This document shows positions 26,135-35,520 of a stretch of 64,000 nt of DNA, in pieces (positions within the stretch are counted from its first letter, which is position 1; each line of letters opens with the position of its first letter). The notes beneath the pieces are model-generated. The model did no database searches, was not told where the DNA came from, and saw only the letters and a program-made list of their open reading frames with translations. Source of the DNA: Bin5 sp965116395 (GTDB taxonomy: Bacteria > Chloroflexota > Anaerolineae > Caldilineales > Caldilineaceae); the NCBI GenBank assembly GCA_965116395.1, contig OZ220684.1, positions 3,658,001-3,722,000 of the forward strand. Reading direction: 5' to 3'. Both the position numbers and the translations under genes were made by a program.

Positions 26135-27085
26135 CTACCTACCCCCAAATCCCGTCATGGCGATCCCCTGGACGAAGTAACGCTGGGCCACAAGGAAAAT
26201 CGCCACCATCGGCGCCAGCATCACCGTGCTCGCCGCAAAAACGACCTCCCAGTTCTGGGTGTAGGAGTCATTGTAGGCGCGGATGCCCAAGGCCAGCGGC
26301 CACTTGTCCATCGAGTTGATGTAGATCAACGGATTCATGAAATCGTTGTAGTGCTGCAATAGCGCAAACACGGCAACGGTCGCTATCACCGGCTTGGAGA
26401 GAGGAAGCAATATCTGCACCAATACGCGGATGCGGCTGGCGCCGTCGATCTCGGCCGCGTCTTCCAGCTCCATCGGGATGCCGCGAAAGAACTGGCGCAT
26501 GAGAAAGACGTAGATTGCGCCGATGCCCGCCCAGTAGGGCACGATCAGTGGCAGCCAAGTGTCGATCCATTTCAGGTTTTTGAATATCAGGAAGCGGGGT
26601 ACCAGGGTCACCACATCGGGCAGCATCATCGTCGCCAGGAGCAAGGCAAACCAGAAATTGCGCCCCGGCCAACTGATACGGGCAAACGAGTAGGCCACCA
26701 GCGCCGACGAAACGACAGTTCCCACGACAGCAAACAGAACAATGATCAGCGTGTTGTAGATGAATCTCGTTAGCGGCAATAGTTGAAAGGCCTTGACGTA
26801 ATTGTTCCAATGGGGATCCTGGGGCAGCCAGACGATCGGGTGCGCGAACACCTCGGTCGAGACTTTCAGAGAGGAGGAGATCATCCAGAAGGTTGGCACA
26901 AGGAAGGTGACCACCAAGAGGGTCATAAAGAGTTGAAGCACCACCAGCCGGATCGTTTCCCAGGCGGAGCGAGATGCCTCACTTTTTCTGCGTTGTAGGG
27001 CGTTGTTCGCTTGCAGATCGGCAGAGGTTGACTGCCAGTCGGTCGCCAAAGCCCCCTGCGCTTGTCTGTCTGACCGCATCGTCAT
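26135..27085 (-). CDS. ABC sugar transporter permease (MalG-like), cassette 3
   Basis: This integral membrane permease has 316 residues. A hydrophilic N-terminal extension of about 45 residues precedes the first helix (VLQLFMTLLVVTFLVPTFWM). The EAA loop is IPMELEDAAEIDGASRIRVL, and the protein ends QGIAMTGFGGR. The ATG at 27085 overlaps the stop of the upstream permease by four bases (ATGA), and AGGAAGGGG is the ribosome site. It is the last gene of the minus-strand cassette 3 and converges on the kinase-like gene. Confidence 0.92.
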   Translation of the reverse strand: MTMRSDRQAQGALATDWQSTSADLQANNALQRRKSEASRSAWETIRLVVLQLFMTLLVVTFLVPTFWMISSSLKVSTEVFAHPIVWLPQDPHWNNYVKAFQLLPLTRFIYNTLIIVLFAVVGTVVSSALVAYSFARISWPGRNFWFALLLATMMLPDVVTLVPRFLIFKNLKWIDTWLPLIVPYWAGIGAIYVFLMRQFFRGIPMELEDAAEIDGASRIRVLVQILLPLSKPVIATVAVFALLQHYNDFMNPLIYINSMDKWPLALGIRAYNDSYTQNWEVVFAASTVMLAPMVAIFLVAQRYFVQGIAMTGFGGR

Positions 27086-28002
27086 TCCCCTTCCTCGTAG
27101 TAAACCCAGCGTCTAGACAAGTAGAACTGGAACAGAGTAAAGCCTACAACAATGACGAAAAGTTCCCAGGCCAGAGCCGAAGCGTAGCCCATGTTGAAGT
27201 ACTGGAAGGCATTGCGATAGATGTTCAGGACCACAAACAGGGTAGCGTCCTGCGGTCCGCCTTCGGTCATGATCATCGCCGGCACAAACGATTGGAAGGA
27301 GTTGATGATCGCGATCACCATGTTGTAGAAGATCAAGGGCGTCATCAGCGGCAGAATGACGTAGCGCAGACGGCCAAACGTGCCGGCCCCGTCCAGGCTG
27401 GCGGCCTCTTTCAGCGACTCCGGGATACTGCCCAATCCGGCGATAAAAATTACCATCTGGCGGCCAATCATCCAGAAGGACATGAAGATGAAAGCCGGCT
27501 TGGTCAGGTGCGGTTCAAAGAGCCACATGCGCGGCGCAATGCCGAACCAGCTCAGCGCTTCGTTTAGGATGCCGAATTCCGGGTGCAGTACCCGCTGCCA
27601 GACCACTGCGCTGGCAACCAAGGGCACGATAATCGGCATGTAGAAACCGGCGCGGTAGAAGTCGCGGAAGCGGATCTTTTGCGTAAGCGCCAACGCCAGT
27701 GTGAAGGAGATCGTTAATTGGATGGGGACCGCGAAGATCGTGTAAAAGGCGCTGTTATAGAGGCTGAGATTGACCTTTGGGTCTTTGAACATCTGCGCCA
27801 GATTGGCGAAACCGACAAACACAGGCGGGCGCAGAAGGTCCCATTCAACAAAGATCAGATAGACCGAATAGAACATCGGGAAGGCGATGAAGACCGAGAA
27901 CCCGATGATAAACGGTGACGCAAACAGATAGCCGGCGATCCAATCCCGGAGTTGTCGTTTGGAGACTCGGCGTTTGCCGCTTACGGTAGCTGTTGCGGCC
28001 AT
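27082..28002 (-). CDS. ABC sugar transporter permease (MalF-like), cassette 3
   Basis: This permease of 306 residues has the first helix LFASPFIIGFSVFIAFPMFY and the EAA loop IPESLKEAASLDGAGTFGRL. The start ATG at 28002 has GAGGATC upstream. Downstream it overlaps the second permease by four bases. It follows the frameshifted binding-protein gene by 60 bp, so an intact permease pair is left with a binding protein that may be broken. Confidence 0.92.
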   Translation of the reverse strand: MAATATVSGKRRVSKRQLRDWIAGYLFASPFIIGFSVFIAFPMFYSVYLIFVEWDLLRPPVFVGFANLAQMFKDPKVNLSLYNSAFYTIFAVPIQLTISFTLALALTQKIRFRDFYRAGFYMPIIVPLVASAVVWQRVLHPEFGILNEALSWFGIAPRMWLFEPHLTKPAFIFMSFWMIGRQMVIFIAGLGSIPESLKEAASLDGAGTFGRLRYVILPLMTPLIFYNMVIAIINSFQSFVPAMIMTEGGPQDATLFVVLNIYRNAFQYFNMGYASALAWELFVIVVGFTLFQFYLSRRWVYYEEGE

Positions 28003-28062
28003 TACTGATCCTCGAGGGGGCGGCGATACAGTTCGCCGCCCCCTCTGTATAGCGTAGCTTTC

Positions 28063-29456
28063 TTATCCCTGTCGCGCCCAGTGGGCATCGAGCAGGGCCT
28101 GCACGCCTTCATTGAGCGCAGGAGCGACGTCAGCAGCGGTTGCGTCGTTGGCCAGCATCGGATCCCAGGCAACCGGCTTCGCCACTTCGCTCCAGATTTG
28201 CCCGCGAGAGACGCCGCCGATAACGTCGACCTCGGAACGCAGGAAGGCGTTGCTGAAGGCGGCTGCGTTGGAGACACCGAAGCGCTCCTCAATCGTCGGG
28301 CCCCAGAAGTTTTCTACAAGCGACGCTGTATTGGGAATGCGGCCGGTTATGGTCGAATACGTCTTCTGGCCCTCTTCGCCGCCCATATAGTGGACAAACC
28401 CCCAGGCAGCGTCTACCAAATCGCTCTTCGGTACGCACACGCCTTCAGCCCAACCACGGTGGGGCCGGCTCTCGTCCGCCATCTGTGGCATTAACACCAC
28501 GTCGAACTCGATCTCCTTTCCCTCTTCGCGCAGTTCGGGGCTATTCAGCCGCGGAAGAACCAGGGCCCTTCATACTTCATGGCTGCGTTGCCGGTATCGA
28601 TCGTGTTGGTGCCGCCTTCCAGATCGGCCGGTGTCGGCGAGATGCCCAGGCCGTACATGAAGTCTTGGGCAACGAACTGGAGAATTTCGATAATCTCCGG
28701 CTGGTCGTACATGGCTGTGCGGGGATCCACCAACTGGTCGAACTCCTGCGCGCCGGTGGCGCGGATCCAGTGAATGTCGCGGGCATAGCTGCCGTTGGCC
28801 TGATAGCCGTACATCTTTGAATCACCGTCAGTGCTGGTGAGCTGCTCGGCAATGCTGACGAAGTCTTCAAACGTCCAGTCGTCGGTTGGATAGGCAACGC
28901 CGGCCTCGTCAAAGACATTTTTCGCATAGAACATAACCATCACGCCGGACTGGAGCGGAATCAGGTAGCGGCTCCCGTCGCGGCGTGTACTGAATTCGAT
29001 GCTGTCTACGCCTTCAGGATAGGGGCCGGTGAAGTTGTCCCGTTCGACATAGGCGTCGATGGGCGCCAACAGTCCGGCATCGCTGAATGGTTGCCATTCC
29101 CAACCCTGGAAAGAGGCCACTTCGGGCACGACACCGCCTGCGAATGTGGTCTGCAACTTGGTGTAATAATCCACACCGGTGCCGCTAATCGAGGGCTTTA
29201 TCGTAACGTTCGGGTTCAGCTCGGTATAGGCATTCCCCAGCGCTTCCCACGCGGGAATGTCAGAGGCGTCGCCCCAGGCGAAGAAGTCCAATTCGATATC
29301 CTCGGCGGCAGGGGCCGCGCCGCCTTCTCCGCCGCTGTCCGCGGGCGCCGGCGCCGGACACGCCGCCAGCAACAATGTAGTGGAGCCGATGCCGATTCCT
29401 TGCAGGAACGAGCGTCGGGAAACTTGGCATTTCCTGCTCCGTTGGGCGTCTGTCAT
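28063..29456 (-). pseudogene. ABC substrate-binding lipoprotein, cassette 3, interrupted by a frameshift
   Basis: The N-terminal part (29456 to about 28545) encodes a Tat-type lipoprotein: SRRSFLQG motif, then lipobox LAAC, then a family 1 solute-binding body ending KYEGPWFFRG. The frame closes at a TGA (28545-28547). The C-terminal part continues in another frame as LNSPELREEGKEIEFDVVLM and on to the stop at 28063. Adding one base at CGCGGCTG would restore FFRRLNSPELREE and a single frame. The total length, 1394 nt, is one short of a multiple of three, as a single-base loss predicts. The start ATG (29456) has AAGGAGG upstream. Otherwise it looks healthy, so either a recent mutation or an assembly error is likely. 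Confidence 0.88.
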
Positions 29457-29905
29457 GGTTCCCTCCTTAGGTGGGTCAACTTCCGACCAGAATTCTGTTT
29501 TCAACCTGTGGACGGCCCGTGGCTAGGCGGCAACTTCGCGGGGATCGTGATGCCAACCCGGTGGGCAACAAGGCATAGGATACATCAACTGGCAGAATTC
29601 GTCACAATTGGGCGGTCGCATGTAGGAGAACAGCAAAGTGGTCGCATTCATTAACCAACTACTAACCTCTTCATAATTTGCACTTATTTTCGAACCTGTA
29701 GGATTGGCTGTTGATGCAGATATCCTTAAGTTTCAAATCCATCCACACTGGCAGAGAAAGTTTCAAACTGTTTTGCGGCCTAGTGCAAATGGCATTCGAC
29801 GAACACAAAGGCTGAAGGGTCTTGGCCTGTTTTCGGGAACGGGCCCTGTTGCGTCTGTACAAACCTTTCAATTCGCCAGTAGGATTCCAGCGAAGGGAAC
29901 CTCTC
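29457..29905. other. Divergent intergenic region, nothing recognised
   Basis: These 449 bp lie between the start of the cassette 3 operon (minus) and the aquaporin gene (plus), so both promoters should be here. I see no convincing -35/-10 pair, hairpin with U-run or supported small gene. The central part (about 29640-29720) is AT-rich compared with its surroundings, as expected of a promoter zone. Confidence 0.45.
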
Positions 29906-30580
29906 ATGGACCTGGTTCTGTTGCGGCGGACGGGCGCCGAATGCATCGGCGTATTCTTTCTTGTTCTGGCTGCCTGCGGGTCCGTCATGATTGGCGGGCT
30001 GACGGGCGCGTACGGACACATGGGCATGGCCTTCTCGTCAGGGCTAGTCGTAATGGTCATGGTAGCCGCGACCGGCCACCTGTCAATGGCCCACCTGAAC
30101 CCGGCAGTGACGCTGGCGTTTGCTCTTTCGGGTCACTTCCCGTGGCGCGAGGTGCCGGTCTACATCGTCGGCCAACTTAGTGCAGCTGCACTGGGAGCTG
30201 CCGTACTCCGGCTTATGTTTGGAAACGTTTTCGGACTGGGCGCCCATCTTCCGGCCGGACCGATTCTGCAATCTCTGGTCATGGAGGTCTTGATAACCGC
30301 CATCCTGATGTTTGTCATTGCGGCGGTAGCTACGGACCAACGTGCGCAGGGCCTACCTGCTGCGCTTGCAATTGGTGGGGCGGTGGCGTTGAACATACTC
30401 TGGGCAGGCCCGATCAGCGGCGGGTCAATGAACCCTGCCCGTTCCTTCGGCCCGGTCCTGGTCTCCGGTGAATGGACGGCTCACTGGATCTACTGGCTCG
30501 GTCCGATATTCGGCGCGGCACTCGGGGCTTTCGCCTACGAATTCGTGCGCGGCAGCGAACCCGAAAAGAAGCAAGCCTAA
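29906..30580 (+). CDS. Aquaporin/MIP channel, NIP-like
   Basis: This six-helix major intrinsic protein has 224 residues. Both pore motifs are present: HLNPAVT (Asn65) and MNPARS (Asn176). Segments such as GHFPWREVPVYIVGQ and LNILWAGPISGGSMNPARS read like plant nodulin-26-like proteins (NIPs). Aligning by eye to E. coli AqpZ puts Ser45, Ile164, Gly173 and Arg179 at the selectivity filter. That is close to the Ala-Ile-Gly-Arg of NIP subgroup II and unlike the Phe-His-Thr-Arg of water-only channels. A wider pore for boric acid, arsenite, urea or glycerol is therefore likely. ATG 29906 has AAGGGA eight bases upstream. No arsenic genes are adjacent. Confidence 0.93.
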   Translation: MDLVLLRRTGAECIGVFFLVLAACGSVMIGGLTGAYGHMGMAFSSGLVVMVMVAATGHLSMAHLNPAVTLAFALSGHFPWREVPVYIVGQLSAAALGAAVLRLMFGNVFGLGAHLPAGPILQSLVMEVLITAILMFVIAAVATDQRAQGLPAALAIGGAVALNILWAGPISGGSMNPARSFGPVLVSGEWTAHWIYWLGPIFGAALGAFAYEFVRGSEPEKKQA

Positions 30581-30714
30581 CATATGCTAACTTGGAAAGT
30601 CTGTATTCCTCTGCTTGAACTGGTGGGTGCTTGCGGGAGGTAAGAGGCGGGTAGGGTTTACCGCCCCATCGGCAGATCTTTCTGGCCACAGGACCCTTTG
30701 ACCACCAACCAATA

Positions 30715-31446
30715 TCAGGCTACATCCTGATACGGACCTCGGTTTCCGGGAGGCATCAAGGAGGCGACCTGGGTCATGGCTTTTATAGCGAGGGCGTCAA
30801 AGTGTCTCCGTCTCTCGCTCCGAGGAAGGTCTTCGGGGATTGTCAGTGGCCCAAACGGTCTGCCAATACGTATTCTCACATGCGTCCTGCGAAACTTACG
30901 CAGGTTGACCAGAATCTTTTCTGTCCCCAGCACGGCTACGGGCAGGAGGCGAGACTGCGCCTGTGAAGCCAGCATGCCAACGCCTGATTGGGCGTGAATC
31001 AGTTTTGCGCTGTGGCGCGCCGTGTGACCGGCAATCCGTTCGATCCGCTCGCCCCGCTCCCGCGCCCCAGCCATGGAGGGATCGATGCCCCCTTCAGGAA
31101 AAACGCCGATGGTTCGGCCGTCCTTCAGCGCGGCCAGCGCAGCACGCATTGCCTTGCGATCCACCTGCCCCCGCCAGATCGGAATCAAATTGAACGACCG
31201 GCTGAGAAAACGGAAAAAGCAGACGCGTTCTGTCTCAATGGCAAGCAGGAAAACGATGCGGACCGGCAGGAAGATCATGAGCAAAGGGCCGTCGAACCAG
31301 CTGAAGTGATTGGAAACGAGTATCAAGGCCTCGTTGCGCGGGAAGTTCTCCAAGCCCGTTACTGAAACAGAAACAAAAAGGCTGCTAATCAACCGGCCCA
31401 GGAACACAAGTATTGACTGGAGGATTCCCTGTAGAGAGGCGTACAT
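30715..31446 (-). CDS. plsC: 1-acyl-sn-glycerol-3-phosphate acyltransferase family (PlsC-like)
   Basis: This glycerolipid acyltransferase has 243 residues. The catalytic NHFSWFD (HX4D) motif lies near residue 50 and the substrate-binding FPEGG near residue 117. A hydrophobic N-terminal segment (GILQSILVFLGRLISSLFV) should attach it to the membrane. It would acylate lysophosphatidate to phosphatidate in phospholipid synthesis. A second enzyme of the family in the cell is possible. I prefer ATG 31446 with GAGGAGA upstream. A longer frame to 31599 overlaps the aldo/keto reductase gene. It lies 19 bp behind that gene on the same strand. Confidence 0.87.
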   Translation of the reverse strand: MYASLQGILQSILVFLGRLISSLFVSVSVTGLENFPRNEALILVSNHFSWFDGPLLMIFLPVRIVFLLAIETERVCFFRFLSRSFNLIPIWRGQVDRKAMRAALAALKDGRTIGVFPEGGIDPSMAGARERGERIERIAGHTARHSAKLIHAQSGVGMLASQAQSRLLPVAVLGTEKILVNLRKFRRTHVRIRIGRPFGPLTIPEDLPRSERRRHFDALAIKAMTQVASLMPPGNRGPYQDVA

Positions 31447-31465
31447 GGCACCATTCTCCTCTAGG

Positions 31466-32428
31466 TCAGGAAGGTAGCGGCGCCGAAGCCGCGACCAGTC
31501 TGCTGTCCTGTAGTTCCTGCCACATCGCTGCAGGCGGCTCCACATCCCAAATGGCCCGGTTGTCATCGGCCTCGGCTGCTGTCGCCGAGCCGATAACAAG
31601 GGAGGCTATCGCGGGATGGGCCCCCGCGAAGTGTAGGGCGGCCACATGCAAGGGCACGTCGTGCTTGGACGTTATTTTCTGAAGGCGTCGCGCCTTAGCC
31701 AGAATCTCTTCTGGCGCGTCTAAGTAGTCGTATTTCGCGCCGGAAACTGGTCCCGTTGCCAGAATGCCGCTGTTGTATACCCCGCCCAAAAAGATGCTCA
31801 CATCGTTCTCGGTACACCAATCCAGGAAATCCAGTGAAGTCTGTTCCAGGAGCGTGTAGCGCCCGGCCAGCAGAAAACAGTTGACGTCGATCTTCCTGGC
31901 GAACTCCCACTCCATCTCCCACTGGTTCATGCCTGCTCCCACCGCGCCGATGACTCCTTGCTCTCTCAGGTCCACCAGTGCAGGGAAGGCCTCATCCAGC
32001 GCCTGCTTATTGTGAAATTCTTCATTCACGAAGTCGGGATCATGTACAAGAACAATGTCAACCCGGTCCATTCCCAATCGCTCGAGGCTGGCCTCAATGC
32101 TCTTCATTACGCCATCCCGACTGTAGTCAAAATAGATCGATCGATCGGGACGCAGGATGCGGCCGATTTTGGTCTGGATTACCACATTGTCGCGTGGAAT
32201 GCCCCGCAACGCTTCGCCGAGCCGCCGCTCCGCTTCCCCGGCGCCGTACAGAGGAGCAGTGTCGAAGAAACGGATTCCATTTTCATAGGATCTTCGGACT
32301 GTTTCGAGGGCCTCTTCATCGTCCAAATCACTGTAGAGATTGCCGATCGGTGCGGTGCCCATGCCCAATCGCGTGACTTGCAAGCTGGTGTTGCCGACCT
32401 GCGCGCTGGGAATTGTGTTTGCAGTCAT
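31466..32428 (-). CDS. Aldo/keto reductase, aldose-dehydrogenase-like
   Basis: This NAD(P)-dependent aldo/keto reductase of 320 residues shows GTAPIGNLYSDLDDEEALE, then the catalytic Tyr/Asp region FFDTAPLYGAGEAERRLG. The segments IQTKIGRIL and DIVLVHDPD follow. The pattern fits the D-threo-aldose (L-fucose) 1-dehydrogenase branch, which oxidises free sugars to lactones. Start ATG 32428 has GGAG upstream. It is upstream of the acyltransferase gene by 19 bp, though a functional link is not obvious. Confidence 0.85.
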   Translation of the reverse strand: MTANTIPSAQVGNTSLQVTRLGMGTAPIGNLYSDLDDEEALETVRRSYENGIRFFDTAPLYGAGEAERRLGEALRGIPRDNVVIQTKIGRILRPDRSIYFDYSRDGVMKSIEASLERLGMDRVDIVLVHDPDFVNEEFHNKQALDEAFPALVDLREQGVIGAVGAGMNQWEMEWEFARKIDVNCFLLAGRYTLLEQTSLDFLDWCTENDVSIFLGGVYNSGILATGPVSGAKYDYLDAPEEILAKARRLQKITSKHDVPLHVAALHFAGAHPAIASLVIGSATAAEADDNRAIWDVEPPAAMWQELQDSRLVAASAPLPS

Positions 32429-33135
32429 ATTGTCGCTCCATGTGGCGCCGAATGTTCACTGAGGATGGCGCACGAAATCCTGCGGGTTGTGCGCCAAGGC
32501 TCACGGGCTGCGGCGCGTGCCGGCGGCCTCATTCTGGTGCGTCTGCGCTCACGAAGTGACGCCGCGTTCCATTTATGAAGAACGGACCCGAGACCCCCAC
32601 CGTACCGTCGGATTCCTCCAAGAATACGGGTGTAGAAATTGTGCCGGAGGAATTGTACAACAATTGGGGCCGTAATGCCACAGGCAAATTCTCCACTGGA
32701 CCGACGGCCAAAATACACCTAAGGACGGTACACGCGGGGGTGCAAGGCAGGGAAAATGGTAACTACTGAGCCACAGTAGTTGACCAGCCAGTCATCCTTG
32801 GAACCATTCAGGTTCTTGGTGACGCAACTGGTGTACAGCCGCCGCCATGCTCGCCAGCCGACAGGTTGCGAAGAATGCACAAGGTCGGTGAGGCGTGTTT
32901 TTGTAGGGGGGCGTTGCGGGGGCGCAGCCCCTGCACAAGGGAGGCCGCTTGCGGCCGCCCGCCCCAACTGCAGTGGAGAGACAATAGGGGTTAGGGGACA
33001 GTGACCGGAGGCGCTTTGGACTGTGAAGCGCGGCTGTTCGGATGGACGAGAACTGGCGCTGGCTGAGTTGTTTCGAACAGATAGGGAAAGAGCAGGCAGG
33101 GTTTTTGCGTTTTAGATTTGGGCCGTCACCGTTGA
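32429..33135. other. Gene-free region containing the second dispersed repeat
   Basis: These 707 bp lie between two minus-strand genes and hold no supported gene. Positions 32899-32964 are the second copy of the 59-bp hairpin repeat. Short open frames across the interval have no ribosome sites or recognisable sequence. The promoter of the aldo/keto reductase should lie in the first 150 bp, but I cannot define it. Confidence 0.55.
32899..32964. repeat. Dispersed hairpin repeat, copy 2
   Basis: Positions 32899-32957 are identical to 3418-3476, in the same orientation, with looser similarity on both sides. The same two hairpins (GCGGGGGC/GCCCCTGC and GGCCGC/GCGGCC) are present. The exact identity across almost 30 kb argues for recent movement or conserved function. 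Confidence 0.85.
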
Positions 33136-34359
33136 CTAGTATATCAGCTGCGCGTGAAAGGCATCCATCCGCGGCAAAATTGTCTTCCACGAGAATTGCG
33201 TTTCAACAAACGAACGGGCCGCTTCGCCAAGGGCGCGGCTGCGGTCGCCGGCACCGGCCTGGTCGCGCAGCAGGGACACCACTGCGTCGGCAAAGGAAGC
33301 GGCGTCATCAGCGATCAGAATGTGCTCCCCATCCCGGACCGGGATCCCTTCAACACCCAGCGTCGTGCTTACAACCGGCCGCGCGCAGGCCAATGCTTCC
33401 AAGACCTTGAAACGAGTGCCTCCCCCCACACGCATTGGCGTCACATATACCGACGCGCCATGTATGTAAGGAACGACATCCTCGACTTCACCGGTCAACT
33501 CTATGTCCGGTTCTGCCCGCAACCGGTCCAACCTACGGTGAGGATCCATGCCGACGATCTGCAGTTTTATATCCAGTTGGCTGCGTACACGAGGCAACAC
33601 CTTCAGCCCGAACCAGAGCATGGCATCCACATTGGGGCGATAGTCCATTTTGCCCGTGAAGACCAACGAAGGAGGGCTCTTTGGCAGCAGCGGTTGGGGA
33701 ACATAGCGGGAGATTTCAATGCCGTTGGGCACATTCACGACCGGTCGCCGCGGCGCCAGCGAGGACAACATCCGCCGGTCAGGCTCGCTGACAGCAACGA
33801 TACCATCTACGGCCTGACAAAATGCACGTTCATAGCGGTACAGTTTCTGCCACTGCAGCCAGCTATAGAGCGCTGCCGGCCAGCGTGGTATGCTGCGGCC
33901 ATCCATCAATGCTGCTCTCTTCTGCAGCAGGAATTCGGCGTTGTGATTGTCGAATACGACAAGGGGTCGATCTCCAGCCATCTGCAGAATCTGAAAGCCG
34001 TAGGGGACCATCTCCAAACCTTCGACTTGCACGAGATCATAGGTTTTTTCTGTCAGCATGCGTTCGAGCAGGGCGAAGGCATCTTTCTGTACCAGGCGCA
34101 GGCCCATGTCCGGCTTTCCAGTCACCAATGCGTCGAGCATGCGGCGGCTCAATCGCCTTTCGGGTTGCCGAAAGGCCTCTACCCGGGTGCAAAGCTCAGC
34201 CAGCCTCGGTTCCGGCCAGCTCTTGTTTGCTGGCGCGAGGCAGGTGAAAAGATCCACTTCGTGCTTGGAAGCGAAGTGACGTAACAGAAAGTAGTTGCGG
34301 AGAGTTGTGCCTTGGCGGGGAGGATAAGGAGACTGCGGTGTAAGCAGAAGAAGTTTCAT
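33136..34359 (-). CDS. Glycosyltransferase family 4 (group 1)
   Basis: This GT-B-fold glycosyltransferase has 407 residues. The N-terminal acceptor domain starts LLLTPQSPYPPRQGT, and the C-terminal donor domain starts LVFTGKMDYRPN. The EX7E-type donor motif VGGGTRFKVLEALACARPVV is visible. It resembles the sugar transferases found beside exopolysaccharide genes. It follows the second glycosyltransferase by nine bases, so the pair is co-transcribed. The ribosome site is weak. Donor and acceptor sugars cannot be told. Confidence 0.88.
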   Translation of the reverse strand: MKLLLLTPQSPYPPRQGTTLRNYFLLRHFASKHEVDLFTCLAPANKSWPEPRLAELCTRVEAFRQPERRLSRRMLDALVTGKPDMGLRLVQKDAFALLERMLTEKTYDLVQVEGLEMVPYGFQILQMAGDRPLVVFDNHNAEFLLQKRAALMDGRSIPRWPAALYSWLQWQKLYRYERAFCQAVDGIVAVSEPDRRMLSSLAPRRPVVNVPNGIEISRYVPQPLLPKSPPSLVFTGKMDYRPNVDAMLWFGLKVLPRVRSQLDIKLQIVGMDPHRRLDRLRAEPDIELTGEVEDVVPYIHGASVYVTPMRVGGGTRFKVLEALACARPVVSTTLGVEGIPVRDGEHILIADDAASFADAVVSLLRDQAGAGDRSRALGEAARSFVETQFSWKTILPRMDAFHAQLIY

Positions 34360-34368
34360 CGCCGCCGG

Positions 34369-35520
34369 TCAGGCTGAACTATGATTTACCGGCGCGGCCG
34401 GTAATGCGGTCTCGTCGCAGACCATGCGGTAGACTTTCAGAGTTTCTGCCGCGGCACGGCCCCAGCTGAAGACCGATGCTCGCTGCAGGCCCTTGTGGCA
34501 CAGCTCTTGATGGAGTTCATCGTCGGTTAGAAGACGGTGCATGGCGACGGCGATCTCTTCCCAGTCGGCAGGATCGACAATCAGCCCGGCATCTCCGACC
34601 ACCTCCGGCATGCTACTCGTGTTGCTTACGATGGTGGGTGTGCCACAGGCCATTGCTTCCAGCGGCGACAGGCCGAAGCCTTCGTAAAACGCCGGATGGA
34701 CATGGCAACGTGCGCCGACAAACAGCTGATGGAGATCCTCCTCAGGTACGCGATCCAAGAAAAAGGTGCTTTGACCAAGGTCCAACTGTTCGACCTTTCG
34801 ATAAACCTCTTCGTACAACCAGCCTGGTTTACCGGCCAGGACGAGGCCGGTGTCCTCCACGCTGTAACGCTTCCGGAGATGGTGAAAAGCGTCCAGCAGG
34901 CCTCCTACATTCTTGCGAGGTTCAATTGTACTGACGAAAAAAATGTACTTTTCCGGGATACCGTATTTGTCCTGCATTGCCGCTCGGGATTTTGCTTTCG
35001 AGAGTGGGCAGTAAAGGGACGCCGCGGCTTCGTAAATGACGCTGATCTTTTTGGGAGAAGCGCCAAGCCGACCAACTACATCGCTCTTGGTACTCTCGCT
35101 GGGCACGATTATGTGCTGGGCATGGCGCACTGCCTGGTCGATTTGGCTGTAGTAGGCGGCGTGGGACTCGGTCAGAAAGTGGGGCCAACGCAGGAAGGCG
35201 AGATCGTGAACGGTGATGACCGAAGGGACGTTGCTGTAAAGCGGCGGAATAAAGTCTGTGCTGTGGAGCAGGTCCAGCGAATGGAAAGATAACTCCGCAG
35301 CCAACATTTTCTGTTCGACGCGCGTATGCACAGGCGTGAACAGGGTGCGCCTTCGAAAATTGGGCGCGGTGGCCAGAGGCTTCCGCTGTTTGCGGTGTTG
35401 GAAAACCGTGTACGTTGTTTCCCGATCCAGCTGCGCAAGCTCTTCTATGAGATGCGTCGTATAGCGACTGATTCCTGCAGGCTGGTGGTAACTGAGCCTG
35501 GCGTCAATGCCAACTCGCAT
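34369..35520 (-). CDS. Glycosyltransferase family 4, mannosyltransferase-like
   Basis: This GT-B glycosyltransferase has 383 residues. The N-terminus MRVGIDARLSYHQPAGISRY and donor domain FVSTIEPRKNVGGLLDAF are characteristic. The EX7E motif is YEGFGLSPLEAMACGTP. It is only distantly like the next gene, so the pair probably adds two different sugars. The start ATG (35520) has only a weak GAG upstream. An inverted repeat (35616-35635) lies upstream, between this gene and the VOC gene. Confidence 0.88.
   Translation of the reverse strand: MRVGIDARLSYHQPAGISRYTTHLIEELAQLDRETTYTVFQHRKQRKPLATAPNFRRRTLFTPVHTRVEQKMLAAELSFHSLDLLHSTDFIPPLYSNVPSVITVHDLAFLRWPHFLTESHAAYYSQIDQAVRHAQHIIVPSESTKSDVVGRLGASPKKISVIYEAAASLYCPLSKAKSRAAMQDKYGIPEKYIFFVSTIEPRKNVGGLLDAFHHLRKRYSVEDTGLVLAGKPGWLYEEVYRKVEQLDLGQSTFFLDRVPEEDLHQLFVGARCHVHPAFYEGFGLSPLEAMACGTPTIVSNTSSMPEVVGDAGLIVDPADWEEIAVAMHRLLTDDELHQELCHKGLQRASVFSWGRAAAETLKVYRMVCDETALPAAPVNHSSA

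Noticed and set aside
28545..28547. TGA inside the cassette 3 binding protein as a selenocysteine codon
   Set aside because: The downstream coding frame is different, so reading through TGA would not restore the protein; a frameshift explains it.
33154..34284. 376-codon open frame on the plus strand
   Set aside because: It is antisense to a glycosyltransferase gene with clear motifs; its openness reflects codon composition.
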